Source of the DNA: Phycomyces blakesleeanus NRRL 1555(-)
Taxonomy: Eukaryota > Mucoromycota > Mucoromycetes > Mucorales > Phycomycetaceae
Direction: 5' to 3'
Length of the DNA stretch: 64,000 nt
Assembly (NCBI RefSeq): GCF_001638985.1
Contig: NW_017265135.1
Coordinates: 2,347,223-2,411,222 of the forward strand
Shown here in pieces: positions 10,050 through 22,144 of the stretch. The stretch's first letter is position 1. Each line of letters starts with the position of its first letter. The notes under the pieces were generated by a model, which was not told the DNA's origin, made no database searches, and saw only the letters and a program-made list of their open reading frames with translations. A program made the position numbers and the translations under genes.

Positions 10050-12750
10050 AAAGACTGGCAGAAAATATGTCATACAAGCAAAAGCTACTACAAGTGCGAA
10101 TTATACAAAGAAGCATCTGCAGATAAGGGTAAGAAAAAGTTGCTATATGTCTCTCAAGTATCTGAAACTAAATAGCATATAGCGGGAACATCCGCTGAGA
10201 AAAAACCAAAGTGTAAGCATCAAGCAAGAAAAGAAGCCCACGAAGAGACAACGACATTATTCAAGCCCTTCACCGACTTTCTATAAAAAAAGTAAACTAG
10301 TAGGGCACAAAGAACATGTTGTCTACAAACTATCTCTATCTGTCTAGTAGCCACCAATATTTTAATGCTAACATTATTTTCTTTATCAAAGCTACTGGTA
10401 TTCGATTTGTCAACTAGTGAATTCCAGAAAAAGTACAAATAGGCAACATACCCTAAGTAGCCTGATGCAACTTTTGGATAAATGTCGTCCCTCCTTCCCA
10501 AGTATTGTTTATAGTAAAAAAACTTAAAAGCAGGAGCAAGTCAATGCTTGACAAAGAAGAATAAAGAGCTATCCGCAGCTAATACAAATCATATTGTTGA
10601 AATTTTTGAACCTATGCTTCTTAGATATTTGAAGTATCATCTTCAAAACATGTTTGCTGTACGTAATCAATCGATATTCAAGTTGACAATTAGAGTATAT
10701 TTATATTCTATTCAATATGCTTCCCACCCAGAAAATATATAACAACTTTTTATAAAGTATTGTTACCAATTTGTTTGTGGTGGGAATCCTCAATAGCCGA
10801 CACTCACAATTTTTGAAGACCATAAAAAAATCGCACTATGGTGCTATCGGACTTAAGTATCTATGTTTTTGCATTTGTTTCAATTTCTTCTTTGAAAATT
10901 TTTTATATGTAATAATTATTAAATCTCCGCTAAATGTAGGAAAAAATGTGTGCTCCTAAAGCTTGTCACTTTCTTGATCACATGACTTTCCGTTTTAGGA
11001 TAAATATTTTCATGTACCGCCTATGGGAGCCATCAAGATGTTTCAACTTCTGAAAAATTTAAACTCCGCAAATAAATCTATTAAAACACCCAAACTTTGA
11101 AGGGTATCAACTTTTGCAAAAATGAATTTAATACAAAACGCTTCAATAGAATTATAGAGAATAGCATGCTTAATAGTTCTATTCAAGAATTTTTTATTAA
11201 ATCCATTTTTGCAAAAGTTGATATCTTTTGAAAAATACCATTATACATAGATACTTAAGTCCGATAGCACCATACCATGTTTCTTTTTTCAGAAATTGAA
11301 GTATATACTAGAAAAAATGACACGAAAATCCCTCTCTACCCTGAAAAGTGATGTATTTCTATTCTGTCACATATTTTGGTAGAACATGAAGAGAAACACA
11401 CAAATCACCATCCCTATCATGCCCGGAAATTGTCTTTACCTCGTCTGTTCAGCTTGTTCCTGAAACCCTCTATACACTTTCGATCTATAACCATCTTTCC
11501 GAGCACTTTGTCTGCTTTTTTTGTCAAATTATATACTAAGGTGGTATAATAAGTAACTTGAAATGTTTAAAAAGGTCGTAAATTTTAAAGCATTGGGAAT
11601 CAAAATGTATAGCATCATTGAAATTTAATCGAAAATATAATTAATCGAGTGTTTTCTATACCCTAGCAATCTGATTCCTAATGGGAACAACCAGGTTTTA
11701 TTCAAAAACCTCTTGGTGTCAGACGGGTTTTCGGTCGATTATATTTTTTATAAAAAAAAAAGAGTTTTCTTGGGCAGTAAAGAATCTAGACCTCAAGCTA
11801 ACAGACTTTGATCACGAAGAGGTCGTGTCGCTATATAATCCTGTTTATTTAGGTCCTGGAAGAAAGACGATGTATACGGTAGTGTGTGGCTTCAATAAAG
11901 ATATTCACCCTATTATACGTTGCTCGACTAAAGAAATATTATCATTACACTGGGTCAGCAAAAACTTAAGAAAATGGAATAGAGGAAGTAGAATATTAAA
12001 TTCCAGCACATAATATAGACAAATCTGATAGATATTACGACCGTGTACGATATATGTTTGAGCCTATTGATAGCCTATTCGACTTCTACAATTATTCTAG
12101 CAGAAAACATCGTCTCACATTATATTAAGGTAAAAAAATGGGCACCAGAATTTATCATCGAGATTCTGGTGAACGGAGGCGTAAAATACAATCATAAAAG
12201 AAGAAAGTGGAAGTAGAAGAAAGAAGGTAGTGAAAAATAAGATCTTTTATATTTTAACATGTTAAATAGTCACCATCTAATCTAGAAAAAATACAAAGAT
12301 TGAATAAGTGGAGGCCATAAAAGTATTTCGAAGATAAGAATAAGATCCCATTAATCGTCTTTGGGATGGTGTGCTTGGTAAAGCCTCTGTAAAGCCAAAT
12401 GTGAACTGATGTGAAGTCACAGGAATCTTATAGAAGACCCTAAATAAGAGGGAAAGAGATAGCCAACTAGTTACTGTTACAATAAATGAATATAATTCTT
12501 CAAAAACTTGCAGTAGCTGTCATCATAAAGCTTTAAAGCTAGTTAAGCATATTTACAGTCATAGTATCCTAGAATACACATCTTGTAGAATACTATGGCA
12601 ACGAGATAATAACGCGAGTAAAGATATGATGGCAATATCACTTTCGACTTGGAGAGGAAGTTGCCGACCGGCTGATTTTCAAAGACCTAAAAAACAGCAA
12701 TAATAACAGTAAGAACTTCATCTAATAGCACCGTATTATAAACAGCCTGT
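10050..12750 (+). pseudogene. Decayed Fanzor-like RuvC nuclease element
   Basis: Collinear fragments in shifting frames run from about 10.2 kb to 12.74 kb. The C-terminal half is clear: NPVYLGPGRKTMYT (11850-) is the RuvC-I region; IIRCSTKE and EYYHYTGS follow; DRYYDRVRYMFEPIDSLF lies at 12030-12085; then INEYNSSKTCSSC (RuvC-II glutamate plus first zinc pair), TSCRILW and RDNNASKDMMAIS (RuvC-III aspartate) at 12490-12640. The RuvC-I aspartate expected in DPGR is glycine (GPGR) and the second zinc pair has lost a Cys, so the copy is catalytically dead even apart from its frameshifts. The N-terminal part includes YCYQFVCGGNPQ at 10755. A MITE is inserted at 10839-11272. Confidence 0.75.
10839..11272. 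mobile_element. 434-bp TA-flanked MITE nested in the Fanzor-like relic
   Basis: Perfect 28-bp terminal inverted repeats occupy 10839-10866 (starting TGGTGCTATCGG) and 11245-11272. Both ends are flanked by TA (10837-10838 and 11273-11274), the target-site signature of Tc1/mariner elements. A second inner inverted repeat (GTATCAACTTTTGCAAAAAT at 11104 and its complement near 11226) makes the element strongly foldback. It contains no transposase. Confidence 0.85.
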
Positions 12751-13541
12751 TTTTCTTGGGACATATAGATGATTACAGGTAAACTTCTAAATACTGCCCT
12801 CATTTCATCTGAAAACTAATTTCTTTTCGTCTATATTTTCTTTTTTGTTTGTTCAAAAAAGGTAAATATAACATTTAAAAATTAATTTTTGATTCGTCTA
12901 AAACATTTCCTGATTTGTCTCAATCTCAAGTAGAAATTGTAGAATTTGCCCAGACCCAAAAATTCCTGATTTTAAACAAAATGCACCCTATTCAAATCCC
13001 TTGTAATTAAAATCCCTTGTGTAATGGTTCATTTACACTGTATAAGTGTGTATTGTATGTATAATTAGTGTGTAACATTTCCGGAGATTGTTTACTTGCC
13101 AGGTTCATTAACAAGAAGGAACCAGAGTTTGGTTTTGGAGTCTGTACTTCGCTCAATTGTGGTGTGTATACCACACTGTTTAATGAATTTTGTGAGATTT
13201 CATATTTCTCACACCCAAAATAACTACCACTTATTCAATGGACGAGTTAATAGCAACAAATTATAATATTACTACCTGTTACAATGACACTATGAATTCA
13301 ATTTAAAGCAAACTAGCGTAAAAAAGGCTTTGGCTCAAAGTTTAAATTTTGGCTAATTATTGTTATTTAACATCAAGGTCATAAAGCTATTCATCATAAG
13401 CTGTTCAATAATATGCCTGTAACGTGGCAAATATTATTTTATTCTCAAAGTCTTTATTAAACACATGTTCCATAACGACATGGTTAAACAAATTATTATG
13501 CGGTATCTTTATTATCTTAAATATTTCTAGTTTAAATCATG
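12751..13541. other. AT-rich spacer downstream of the mucin gene
   Basis: Three-prime flank of the mucin gene. No ORF, RNA gene or clear repeat was recognised. Confidence 0.5.
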
Positions 13542-16500
13542 TTACCATTGGTTACCATGATACGTAGGACGTTGGCTCTGCCACCCTAGAGAATTTTCTT
13601 GCATGATTGGGGCTGATATACTCTGAGCAAATACTTGGTGTTGTTGCTGGGCTTCTGTATCTTTTCGCACCCGGTGGCGGCGGTAAGCACGTACACTTAC
13701 TACAGTAGCAGCAGCATACACAACAACGCCGACAGAAACACAAATACCAATAATTGATGCTTTTGACAATCCACCATTTCCACTAGAACCTCCATTACTG
13801 GATGATGAACTTTGATCTTCAGTTGAATTTGGGTCTACAATGCTAGAAGACGCAGAACTGGAGCTAGAACTTGAACTGGAACTACCGCTGACAGGGTAAG
13901 AATTGTCTACCAGAGATGCCAGCTGGCCGTTTGAGGTTGAATAAAGAACACTGGTAGGATCCGAAACGAGATTCTGAAGGGGGATCACACTATCTTTGGG
14001 CACAGAAAGAGTGACAACGACGCCATTGCTGTTTGTATTGTATTCTTCGTTATCTCTCTTCTTGTTTGTCGTTTTCTTGGCTGCGCTTGTCAATGTAATC
14101 ACAATAACATCATCCGCAGTGATGTTGAGAGCATTACCAACAAACAATGGCATTGCCTGAACAAACTCGGCAGTAAGAATAGCGTCTGAGACCATTTGAG
14201 AATAAGAGAGCTCCTTAAATTTCATATACGCCATAGAATTGGTTTCTGAAATAAGACAGCGTATTAGAAAAGACAGCCGGACTACCAAAAGAAATTAACT
14301 TACCAGGAATTATGGCATCAATGTTAGGAGCAATATATTCAGGGATATTATCAGCAATATCGGTGTTTTCAGTGTTGGTATTAACTATAGGAGTAGTTTG
14401 ATCAGGATTTCCTACAGAGCTTGGTGAACTCTGTGCGTTAGCTGCAAGTGAAGAGCTACTGTGAGTCGGAGTAGCAGCAGGGACAAATGTGAATGAGTTT
14501 GTAAGCCATGAATAAGTTTGATATCTGTAGGTCGATGAGCGGGAAAACGATGTTGTAGATGCACTTGAAGACGAGATTTCAGAGGGAATGTGAGTAGTAG
14601 ATATAGTATCGGTGGGTGTCGGGGTAGTTGATGTCTCTGATACAACAGGAGTGGTCGTTTCCGGACTATTATCATTGTTGTTAGCAGGTGATGTAGGGTC
14701 TGAATTATCTGTCGAAGAGTCAGTAGAAGAAATCTCTGGATATTGAACGGGGACACTTGATGAGCTTGTTGAGCTAGGTTCAGATGTAATCGTAGATTGA
14801 GCATCTGACGAAGAAGATGAGGAAGACATGTGTGGCGTAGAAGGTGTAAGGGGATCGGAATCGGAAGTAGGTGTAGCGGAAGGTCTAGTAATTGATGGTT
14901 CAGAAGCAGTGTTGGTCTGTGTTCCTGATGAGCTAAAAGAAGAGTATACAGTAGATGTTTCATTCTTGGTAGGACTAGCATTTGTTGCACTCGCTGCTTC
15001 TGAAGTTTCTTTAGAAGGAGAATGATCTTCAGTTGGTGTACCGGTGTTTGATGGTTTGTGCGAAGTCATGGAGACTGCTAATGATGTGTGGCTACCGCTA
15101 GAGGACGGCTTCCTAGTATATGTTGGATCTCCTACAACTGGACTGGTTATCAAAGATGTTGATTCTACATTTGACGAGGTCTTTGTTGCTGTTATCGATG
15201 GCTCAGTAACATCTGTTTTGGTACTGGAATTGCTAGAATCTGAGGAGCTAACAGAAGTTTCTGTAGCAGCCGATGTTTTATGTCCCTCGGATGAGGTGCT
15301 CGAAAGGGAATGTGTAGATTTAGTAGATTTTACTGTTTGACTAGTTTCAGCATCAGATGTAGGTGCAGCTGAAGATGAAGAGTGAGTAGCTGTCGTAGAT
15401 CCAGTGGGTTTAATAGCCTCACTCGTCTCGGCGTCAGACGTATGTGTAGCCGAAGATGAAGAGTGATTAGCTGTCGAAGATCCAGTGGGTTTAATAGCCT
15501 CACTCGTCTCGGCGTCAGACGTAGGTGTAGCCGAAGATGAAGAGTGATTAGCTGTCGAAGATGCAGTAGGTTTAGTAGCATCACTCTTCTCAGCGTCAGA
15601 CGTAGGAGTAACCGAATATGAAGAGTGATTAGCTGTCGAAGATGCAGTAGGTTTAGCAGCCTCACTCGTCTCGGCGTCAGACGTAGGAGTAACCGAAGAT
15701 GAAGAGTGAATAGCTGTCGAAGATGCAGTGGATTTAGTAGCCTCACTCGTCTCGGCGTCAGACGTAGGAGTAGCCAAAGATGAAGATCGAGCGACTGTCA
15801 CCGATGTAGTAGATTTAATAGCCTCACTTGTCTCGGATTCAGACGTAGGAGCAGCTGAAGATGAAGAGCGAGTAGCTGTCGTAGATGCAGTGGGTTTAAT
15901 AGCATCACTCGTCTCAGCGTCAGAAGTAGGAGTATTCGAAGATGAAGAGTGAATAGCTGTCGAAGATGCAGTGGATTTAGTAGCCTCACTCGTCTCGGCG
16001 TCAGACGTAGGAGTAGCCAAAGATGAAGATCGGGCGACTGTCACCGATGTAGTAGATTTAATAGCCTCACTTGTCTCGGGTTCAGACGTACGAGCAGCTG
16101 AAGATGAAGAACGAGTGGATGAGATAGCTTCAGTAGTCTTCTCGGCGTCAGTAGTTTTTGTTGATTCAGCAGTGTTTTCATCGTCAGTGGACTTTGCCAG
16201 CTCAGTAATTTCTGACTTGCTAGTATAGCTACTTGAAGAGCGTGTAACGGTTACTGAAGCGGTTGGTTCCGTCTGATTAGTCGTCTTTGATTGAACTGTG
16301 TGGGTGCTCGACTCTGACTGTTCCTGTATTACTGACGTCGTGGCATCATCAACTTTACTAATTTCTGCTTTAGACGTAGATCCGCTCAACGAGGTGGGTA
16401 AAGCTGTAGAAGATTTAGTCTCTTTTTCAGTGGATTCACTGGTATTCGAGGTGCTTGGAGCATCAGTAGGTGTTGCACGAATTTCTTCCTCGGCGGACTT

Positions 16501-17045
16501 TTCTAAAGACTTCGAGATACTGGCAACTGTTGACTTTGCTATAGCCTCTGTTTCCTTTCCTTGTAACGAAGCGTGAGGGGTGGTAGAAGATGCTACATGG
16601 CTTGTGGTTTTTGTAGGTTCGTAAGACGTAGCCGTAGAGTGAGCAGAGGTCGTGGTGTGTGTGATTGAAATTGTAGGTTCTTTTGAACTCGGTTCTGTGG
16701 TCGAGGAGGAATGGGAAGCAGTAGTGGAGTGAGAGCTAGATGGATATTGGGTAGTGACTGTAGTGGTTACGGTGGAACTCTGGTCGATTACAGTGGTGGA
16801 GTGACTGGCAACAATAGATGAAGACTATTTTTTTTTAGATTTTCTTTAATGAACGTTGAATGAACATAAAGTCAATTGCTTACTGTAGTATGTGTGTTCA
16901 ATTCTTTGTCGATTTTTTCGGAAGTCTTAACGTCGACATCCTGGGCAGAAACAGCATTACCATTGAGATTAAGGAAAATGAATGAGATGAAGAGAACGGC
17001 AAATAGGCGAGCTAAATTGCCTTTGGGGGAGTTCCTTTTTGTCAT
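13542..17045 (-). CDS. Msb2-like transmembrane signalling mucin
   Basis: Three exons (17045-16884, 16824-14304, 14245-13542) join in phase to 1128 residues. Order: signal peptide (to about residue 34, ending NAVSAQD); a Ser/Thr-rich mucin region of about 800 residues with nine 27-residue tandem repeats of type TPTSDAETSEAIKPTxSS; a more structured extracellular block (AYMKFKELSYSQMVSDAI to LNITADDVIVITLTSA) resembling the Hkr1/Msb2 homology domain; a poly-Ser stretch; one membrane span (ASIIGICVSVGVVVYAAA); and a short basic cytosolic tail starting RAYRRHRVRK. This architecture is that of Msb2/Hkr1 osmosensing and filamentation mucins upstream of Cdc42-MAPK signalling. The specific name is inference; a generic cell-wall mucin is the alternative. 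Confidence 0.75.
15343..16095 (-). repeat. 81-bp in-frame tandem repeats in the mucin gene
   Basis: The phrase TCACTCGTCTCGGCGTCAGA and its variants recur every 81 bp, coding 27-residue Ser/Thr units. There are nine full units and a partial one. Units 1-2 are nearly identical to units 4-5 at a spacing of 243 bp, so a three-unit block was duplicated. Confidence 0.9.
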
Positions 17046-17872
17046 TTGATGGCTATTATAGCACCAAAATGAAATTAAGGGCGTGAAAATGAATGGAAGG
17101 GGATCGCGAAAGAAAAGAGGAACAAACGATAAAGAGGTCTTTGTAAGTATTGTCTGTTGGCTGACCGACATGCCATAATTTCTTCGTCCTACACTTCTTG
17201 CAACGTATCACCAAATGTAGGAAGGTGTCTTTTGTTGCCATTCAGGGCGTCAGACCACGTTGCAGAGCACATTAAATGCACCAGATGGTCTACCGCTCTT
17301 TTTTTCAGCTTTTTGATTCTCGACCCTGTGCACTGGATCAACACACACGTTTCTCGATTTTCTTGTTCTGGTCTGTCATCTCGAGACGTTGCGCCCAAAC
17401 ATGTCCCTGATTTGCCTCCGGTATAATTTTCAGACAAATATTTTTGTGATTAAGTGGTTCATAAGCGGTGATTCTGAATGAATATTATATCCTGTCGAAA
17501 GAGTGCACCATAATTGTCTGAGTTTATCGGCTGAGACAATGCGGATTGGAGACAAGGACAGACCTTCCACGGCAGAAGGACATTGTCTCTCCTCCCTCAT
17601 TTTTGCCATATTTAAAATAAGGGCCAGATTTACAATCCTGTGCCCACATGTTTCGAATAAAATACCTCTTTCACTTTCCCTACCGTCTCACCAACCTATT
17701 TAACTTGCCTGTTCATAACATTTTCAGTTCGTTTTCACCCCTAATTTAACTAAACATGTGACTCTAAGCCCACTTGACTCAAACAAAAGAAAAATACACA
17801 CAAACATACTAAGAAAAAAAAATGGGAGAACCGGGTCTGCGCTGAAATATTACTCTTCTTTCATATCTTGAC
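17046..17872. promoter_or_regulatory. Shared divergent upstream region of the mucin and Rab genes
   Basis: The two genes point away from each other across 827 bp. Pyrimidine-rich tracts (17640-17700) and A-rich stretches near 17780-17820 precede the Rab ATG. No defined factor site can be assigned. ORFs here (for example 17157-17426) have no protein-like character. Confidence 0.4.
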
Positions 17873-18572
17873 ATGGTTCTAATCGACAACCCTGCATATA
17901 ATTTTGATTTTAAGCTCGTTATTGTTGGTGATTCTGCGGTCGGAAAGACTCATCTTCTACGTCGGTTTGTCCATGACAAATTTGACCATTCATCAATGAG
18001 CACAATTGGAGTCGACTTATTAGTGAAGGAAATGGTTGTCAATCATACTTGGGGAAGAATTCAACTTTGGGATACGGCGGGACAGGAGCGATTCCGTTCA
18101 GCTACCAAGCGGTGAGTGGTGCATCACTATAAATATATGTCTTATAATTTTATGAAGCTACTATCGCGGATGTGTAGGTGCTCTTGTTGTCTACGACATT
18201 ACAAAACACGCAAGTTTTGAAAATATACCCAAATGGCTTGAAGAGCTGCAATTTAACGATACTCACCCAGATCTTCGCGTAATTATGATCGGAAATAAGT
18301 CCGATCTGGATGACCAGCGCGAGGTGACGATAAAAGAAGGCCTTGAGTTTGCTAAGAAACACAAACTAATGTTTATGGAGACAAGCGCCCTCGACTGCTC
18401 CAATGTGGATAATGCGTTTTATACGCTTATTAGTAATGTTCATGAAACATCAGCTTCACAGATCTTTGCACTAAGTGATAAGGATGTTTTACTGCCTCAG
18501 GGGGAGGTTATTAAATTAAATAGCTCAAGGACACGAAAAAGGTCTTTTACAGAGAAGAGATGCTCATGTTAA
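17873..18572 (+). CDS. Rab GTPase, Rab11/Ypt31-like
   Basis: Two exons (17873-18111, 18158-18572) give 217 residues. All GTPase motifs are present: P-loop GDSAVGKT, switch I threonine in STIGVD, WDTAGQERF, NKSDL and ETSALD. The last residues CSC are a geranylgeranylation signal of CxC type. SALDCSNVDNAF and the W..EL....HPD block are closest to the Rab11/Ypt31 class, which works in exocytic recycling from the trans-Golgi and endosomes. Switch I is preceded by the unusual HSSMS and followed by LLVKEMVV instead of the normal FATKT-like run, so effector specificity may differ from a canonical Rab11. Confidence 0.88.
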
Positions 18573-20364
18573 TAGGGGCATTATTGCAATAAATAAATAA
18601 AAAGGATTATCTATTATACTTGCGTTTGACAATACTAACTATTTTTGTTGGATGATGTCACTGTAGACTAGTAGGAAAAGATGTCCTTCAAGGCTTTTAT
18701 TGACATTGGTAGATATTTACTCTTTTAGGAATATAGATTAACATCACCTAATTCTTTGGGAAAAAATAGTGATTTCAAATGTGATTCTGGAGAAGGCTTC
18801 GTGACAAAGCTACCTTTTTTATTCTCTCTTTTTATGGAAAATGATGTGTCTCTGCTCTCTTGTGGATGTGGGTTATATTCCTACGCTCATATATTTTTCA
18901 TATTTTATAGTTATATTTTTAATTGATAATGGGAGATATAATTCTTTTGTACAATTAATATTCCTTGAATTTCTTAATGATTAAATGACTTATATCTTTA
19001 AACGATTCTCCTGTATTTGTAAATATATATATATATATCTCAATATATTTATATACTTAATTTAGTACTAGATTCTCATGCACTAAATTCACATATGTTA
19101 AAAAAAAAGAGTTTATCAAACTCTCCACAATTAAAGACCAACAAGTTTAAACTTTACAGATCTTTGCATTTTGCTTTTGTAAATACTCTATTTACTGACC
19201 TAAAGAATATCTACTCAAGTAATGTCTTAGTATATTACCCCTATTAATTGACACTTTCGAAAGCACCGACCAAGCAAATTCGTATCTTAGTACTTTACAG
19301 ATTGAAACACAATGAGCAGAACTACCCCATCCTGAGTTCTTACTGTCAAGACATCATTACAAGTAACTAAGTGAATTTTGCAGCTCATCGAACCATACGA
19401 TTGAAGAGTTAATATAGTTGACTTGGAAGATATTGTCTATGTCCATGATGATCATGTTTTATTTATTTATCAGAAGAAAATGAAATAATACTGAAAGGGT
19501 ATCTTTATTAACCCTGGGAGAAGATACCTTATATATTACATGTATCAGGACTCTATTGTAGACAGCCGTACTTAAATTCTGAAGATAATTTTTGGAATCA
19601 AGGTCTTACTGTCATCTTGAACTTATTATTTGATTGAGAGCTATGTGAATTATAGATATATTTACGATTAATGGTGTGAGCCGAAAAATTGTTACAGATT
19701 TCATCTTTTTCTTAGACTTTCAAACTTCATAAATTTTATCTAGAGCGCCAAAAGGAGAAGAAGTAATGTTTAATCAGAATTCAATCTTAAAATAACCCTT
19801 AAGCCCAGGAAAATCATGCAAAAAAAAACTCCTGCTAAAGCCGCCTTTTATATCATGATGTAGCATGTATATATTATATAGAACAATAACGGAAGTATTT
19901 TTGAGGATCAAATCAATGCAAAATTTATCGACTATTGCTGAAAACCAGCTTCATTGGCTTCCAGCTCTATGCTTGTATTTTGAATCCTTTAGTGTCCAAG
20001 GAGTGTAATCTTGACAGTTTGTGATAATTCTTCATTGCAAATAGAGTTTACTGCTCTTATCTACAATATTATTCAGTGTACCTTTTTTTTTATTTCTGTA
20101 TTGTACTTGATTGCCTTAGTTTTTGTTAAAAAATTCAGAATATATTAGAGATCGAAATAAGTATTATTGTTTTATTACTATCACTATACTTCATTGCAAT
20201 CCAAATTTTTAATGGATCAAAACTTACGTTTTAACGCAAATTATATTTTTAGAGATCGCAAATTTAATTTGAAAGAGCATAAACCATTAAGAGAAAAAAA
20301 AATGACCGGTATTTCGTTCTATGGGCAAAACAACTCTACTACAAGTACATGACGAGGAAAGAAA
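18573..20364. other. Long AT-rich spacer
   Basis: Three-prime flanks of two convergent genes. Small ORFs such as 20167-20352 lack protein-like composition. No RNA gene or terminal repeat pair was found by eye. Confidence 0.45.
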
Positions 20365-21699
20365 TTAAGCCCAGACCTAATAATGTTTAAAGTTAGTATA
20401 ATGCATACACATATTTATACGAGTTTTAATATATGTAATAAGGTACAAACCTTGAGCATACTGTCCCAGCTACCAGTGCAGAGAGCCATACCATCGCTCG
20501 AAACACCCAAACAAGATACTCTGTTTTCATGACCAGAGAGGGCTCCTACCCGCTCACCCTTGAGAGTATCCCATATTTGGGTACTATAATCGTCATAGCC
20601 TGCAAACAAGAGACGTCCTGATGATGAAAAAGCGATAGATGTAATACCATGCAGAATAGTGTCATTTCCATATGTGTGTAACTCTCTGTCTGCTCGAAGA
20701 TCAAACAGTCGGCAACTGGCATCATCTGAACCTGTACCAAATGCCATTCCGTTCGGGAAAAATCTAAAAAATAATTATTCATTTATTTATTTGTTTGTTT
20801 TTTATTTTACTTTATCTCAGTAGCTATCATTTGTAAATGGAATTTTTAGACTTACTGAACCGAGTTTATATCAGACTCATGGCCTGCAAATGTCTGGACG
20901 CACTTCTGGGCTCGCATATCCCATACTTTGGCAACTGAATCACATCCACCAGAAACAAATACATTAGGATCTGTAGGAGATGGAGATACGCTAGATGACA
21001 ATGTATTGTTAGTTGTATATATAATAATAGTGTGATTTATATACCTCATCACATCAGCAGCGTGATCAGTGAATTCTTGAATCTTTGCTCCGGCATCAAT
21101 ATCCCATAAGAAACATGACATATCTCCTGAACTTGTCAAGATTCTACGATCGTCCAGAAATCGACAACAGCTCAGATAACCGGTATGAGCTGCCAATTCT
21201 CGGGCTGGCCTCACAGGTCCGTCACGGGCAGTAAGGTTGTATATCGAACACACGTTATCAAGACCACCACAGGCCACAAAATTTCCAGAAGGTGCATAAG
21301 CGCATGTCATAACCCAAGCAGAACGCAGAGAAACAGCATGGAGTTTGTTGGTTGTGTAGGCATTCCAGACAATTAACTTTCCATCTTGAGATGCAGAAAC
21401 TAGGTGTTGAGCATCTCCAGCCCAGTGCATAGCATAAATTTTTGCAAGGTGTCCACGTAGATTACGTCGCACCTTCATCACGAGTCGAGGGAGAGGTTCA
21501 ACTGATTTTGCCATCTCGGTCACTGTTCGAGAAGGAAAGTTCAGGCAATAGTAAGATCCAACGTGCGTGAGGAATAAATAGTCGACTTACGGGTGCTGTC
21601 AGCCAAGGCATCACGACGTTGTCGGATGCGATCCTTAAGCATCTCTGCTTCTCTTCTTGCTGCTGTAATTCGCTCGTTAATGTCATCTGCGCTGCTCAT
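20365..21699 (-). CDS. Heterotrimeric G-protein beta subunit
   Basis: Five exons (21699-21591, 21522-21045, 20990-20856, 20763-20451, 20376-20365) give 348 residues, the standard G beta length. Residues 1-40 form the N-terminal helix ([19 protein letters not shown]) that pairs with G gamma, followed by [16 protein letters not shown] and seven WD repeats with GHESDINSV and [17 protein letters not shown], all diagnostic. The final exon is only 12 nt and codes Val-Trp-Ala-stop; it follows a TACTAAC branch site. The protein couples pheromone or nutrient receptors to effectors. Fungi usually have one canonical copy, but Mucoromycota can carry several paralogues. Confidence 0.95.
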
Positions 21700-22111
21700 T
21701 GTAGAGTTCGGTGGTCAGTGAAAATATCGGCGTGACAGGTAATGAAGCAAGTGGAGGATGTAATAAAAAAAAGAGAGAAAGAGGGGAAATTGATAATAAA
21801 AAATTGGGTGAATAGATGACTGTTGTGTGCTACCCACTGAACACGTTGAAGGATAGGAGAAAGGGGTGCTTTCGCTGGGTTGTGCAAAGAAAAGAGGAAT
21901 ATACTCTGGCGTGTAGTTAGTCGAGAACAGGACCTGGCACAATAATTTGAATACAAAGACCGAATGCGGAGTAAATTAACACAGATTGTTAAAAACATGC
22001 TTTAGACCTCTATTGATGGCAAGACCAAAGTCTTCTCTAGCAAGACCCTGAAGCTTCATCTATCTTATTATATATGCCTACTACAATGTACAGCAAAGAG
22101 AAAATTAGCTA

Positions 22112-22144
<33 letters not shown>

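Noticed and set aside
14412..16576. Several ORFs on both strands over the mucin repeats
   Set aside because: They arise from the low-complexity Ser/Thr codons read in other frames; the minus-strand frame with signal peptide and membrane span is the coding one.
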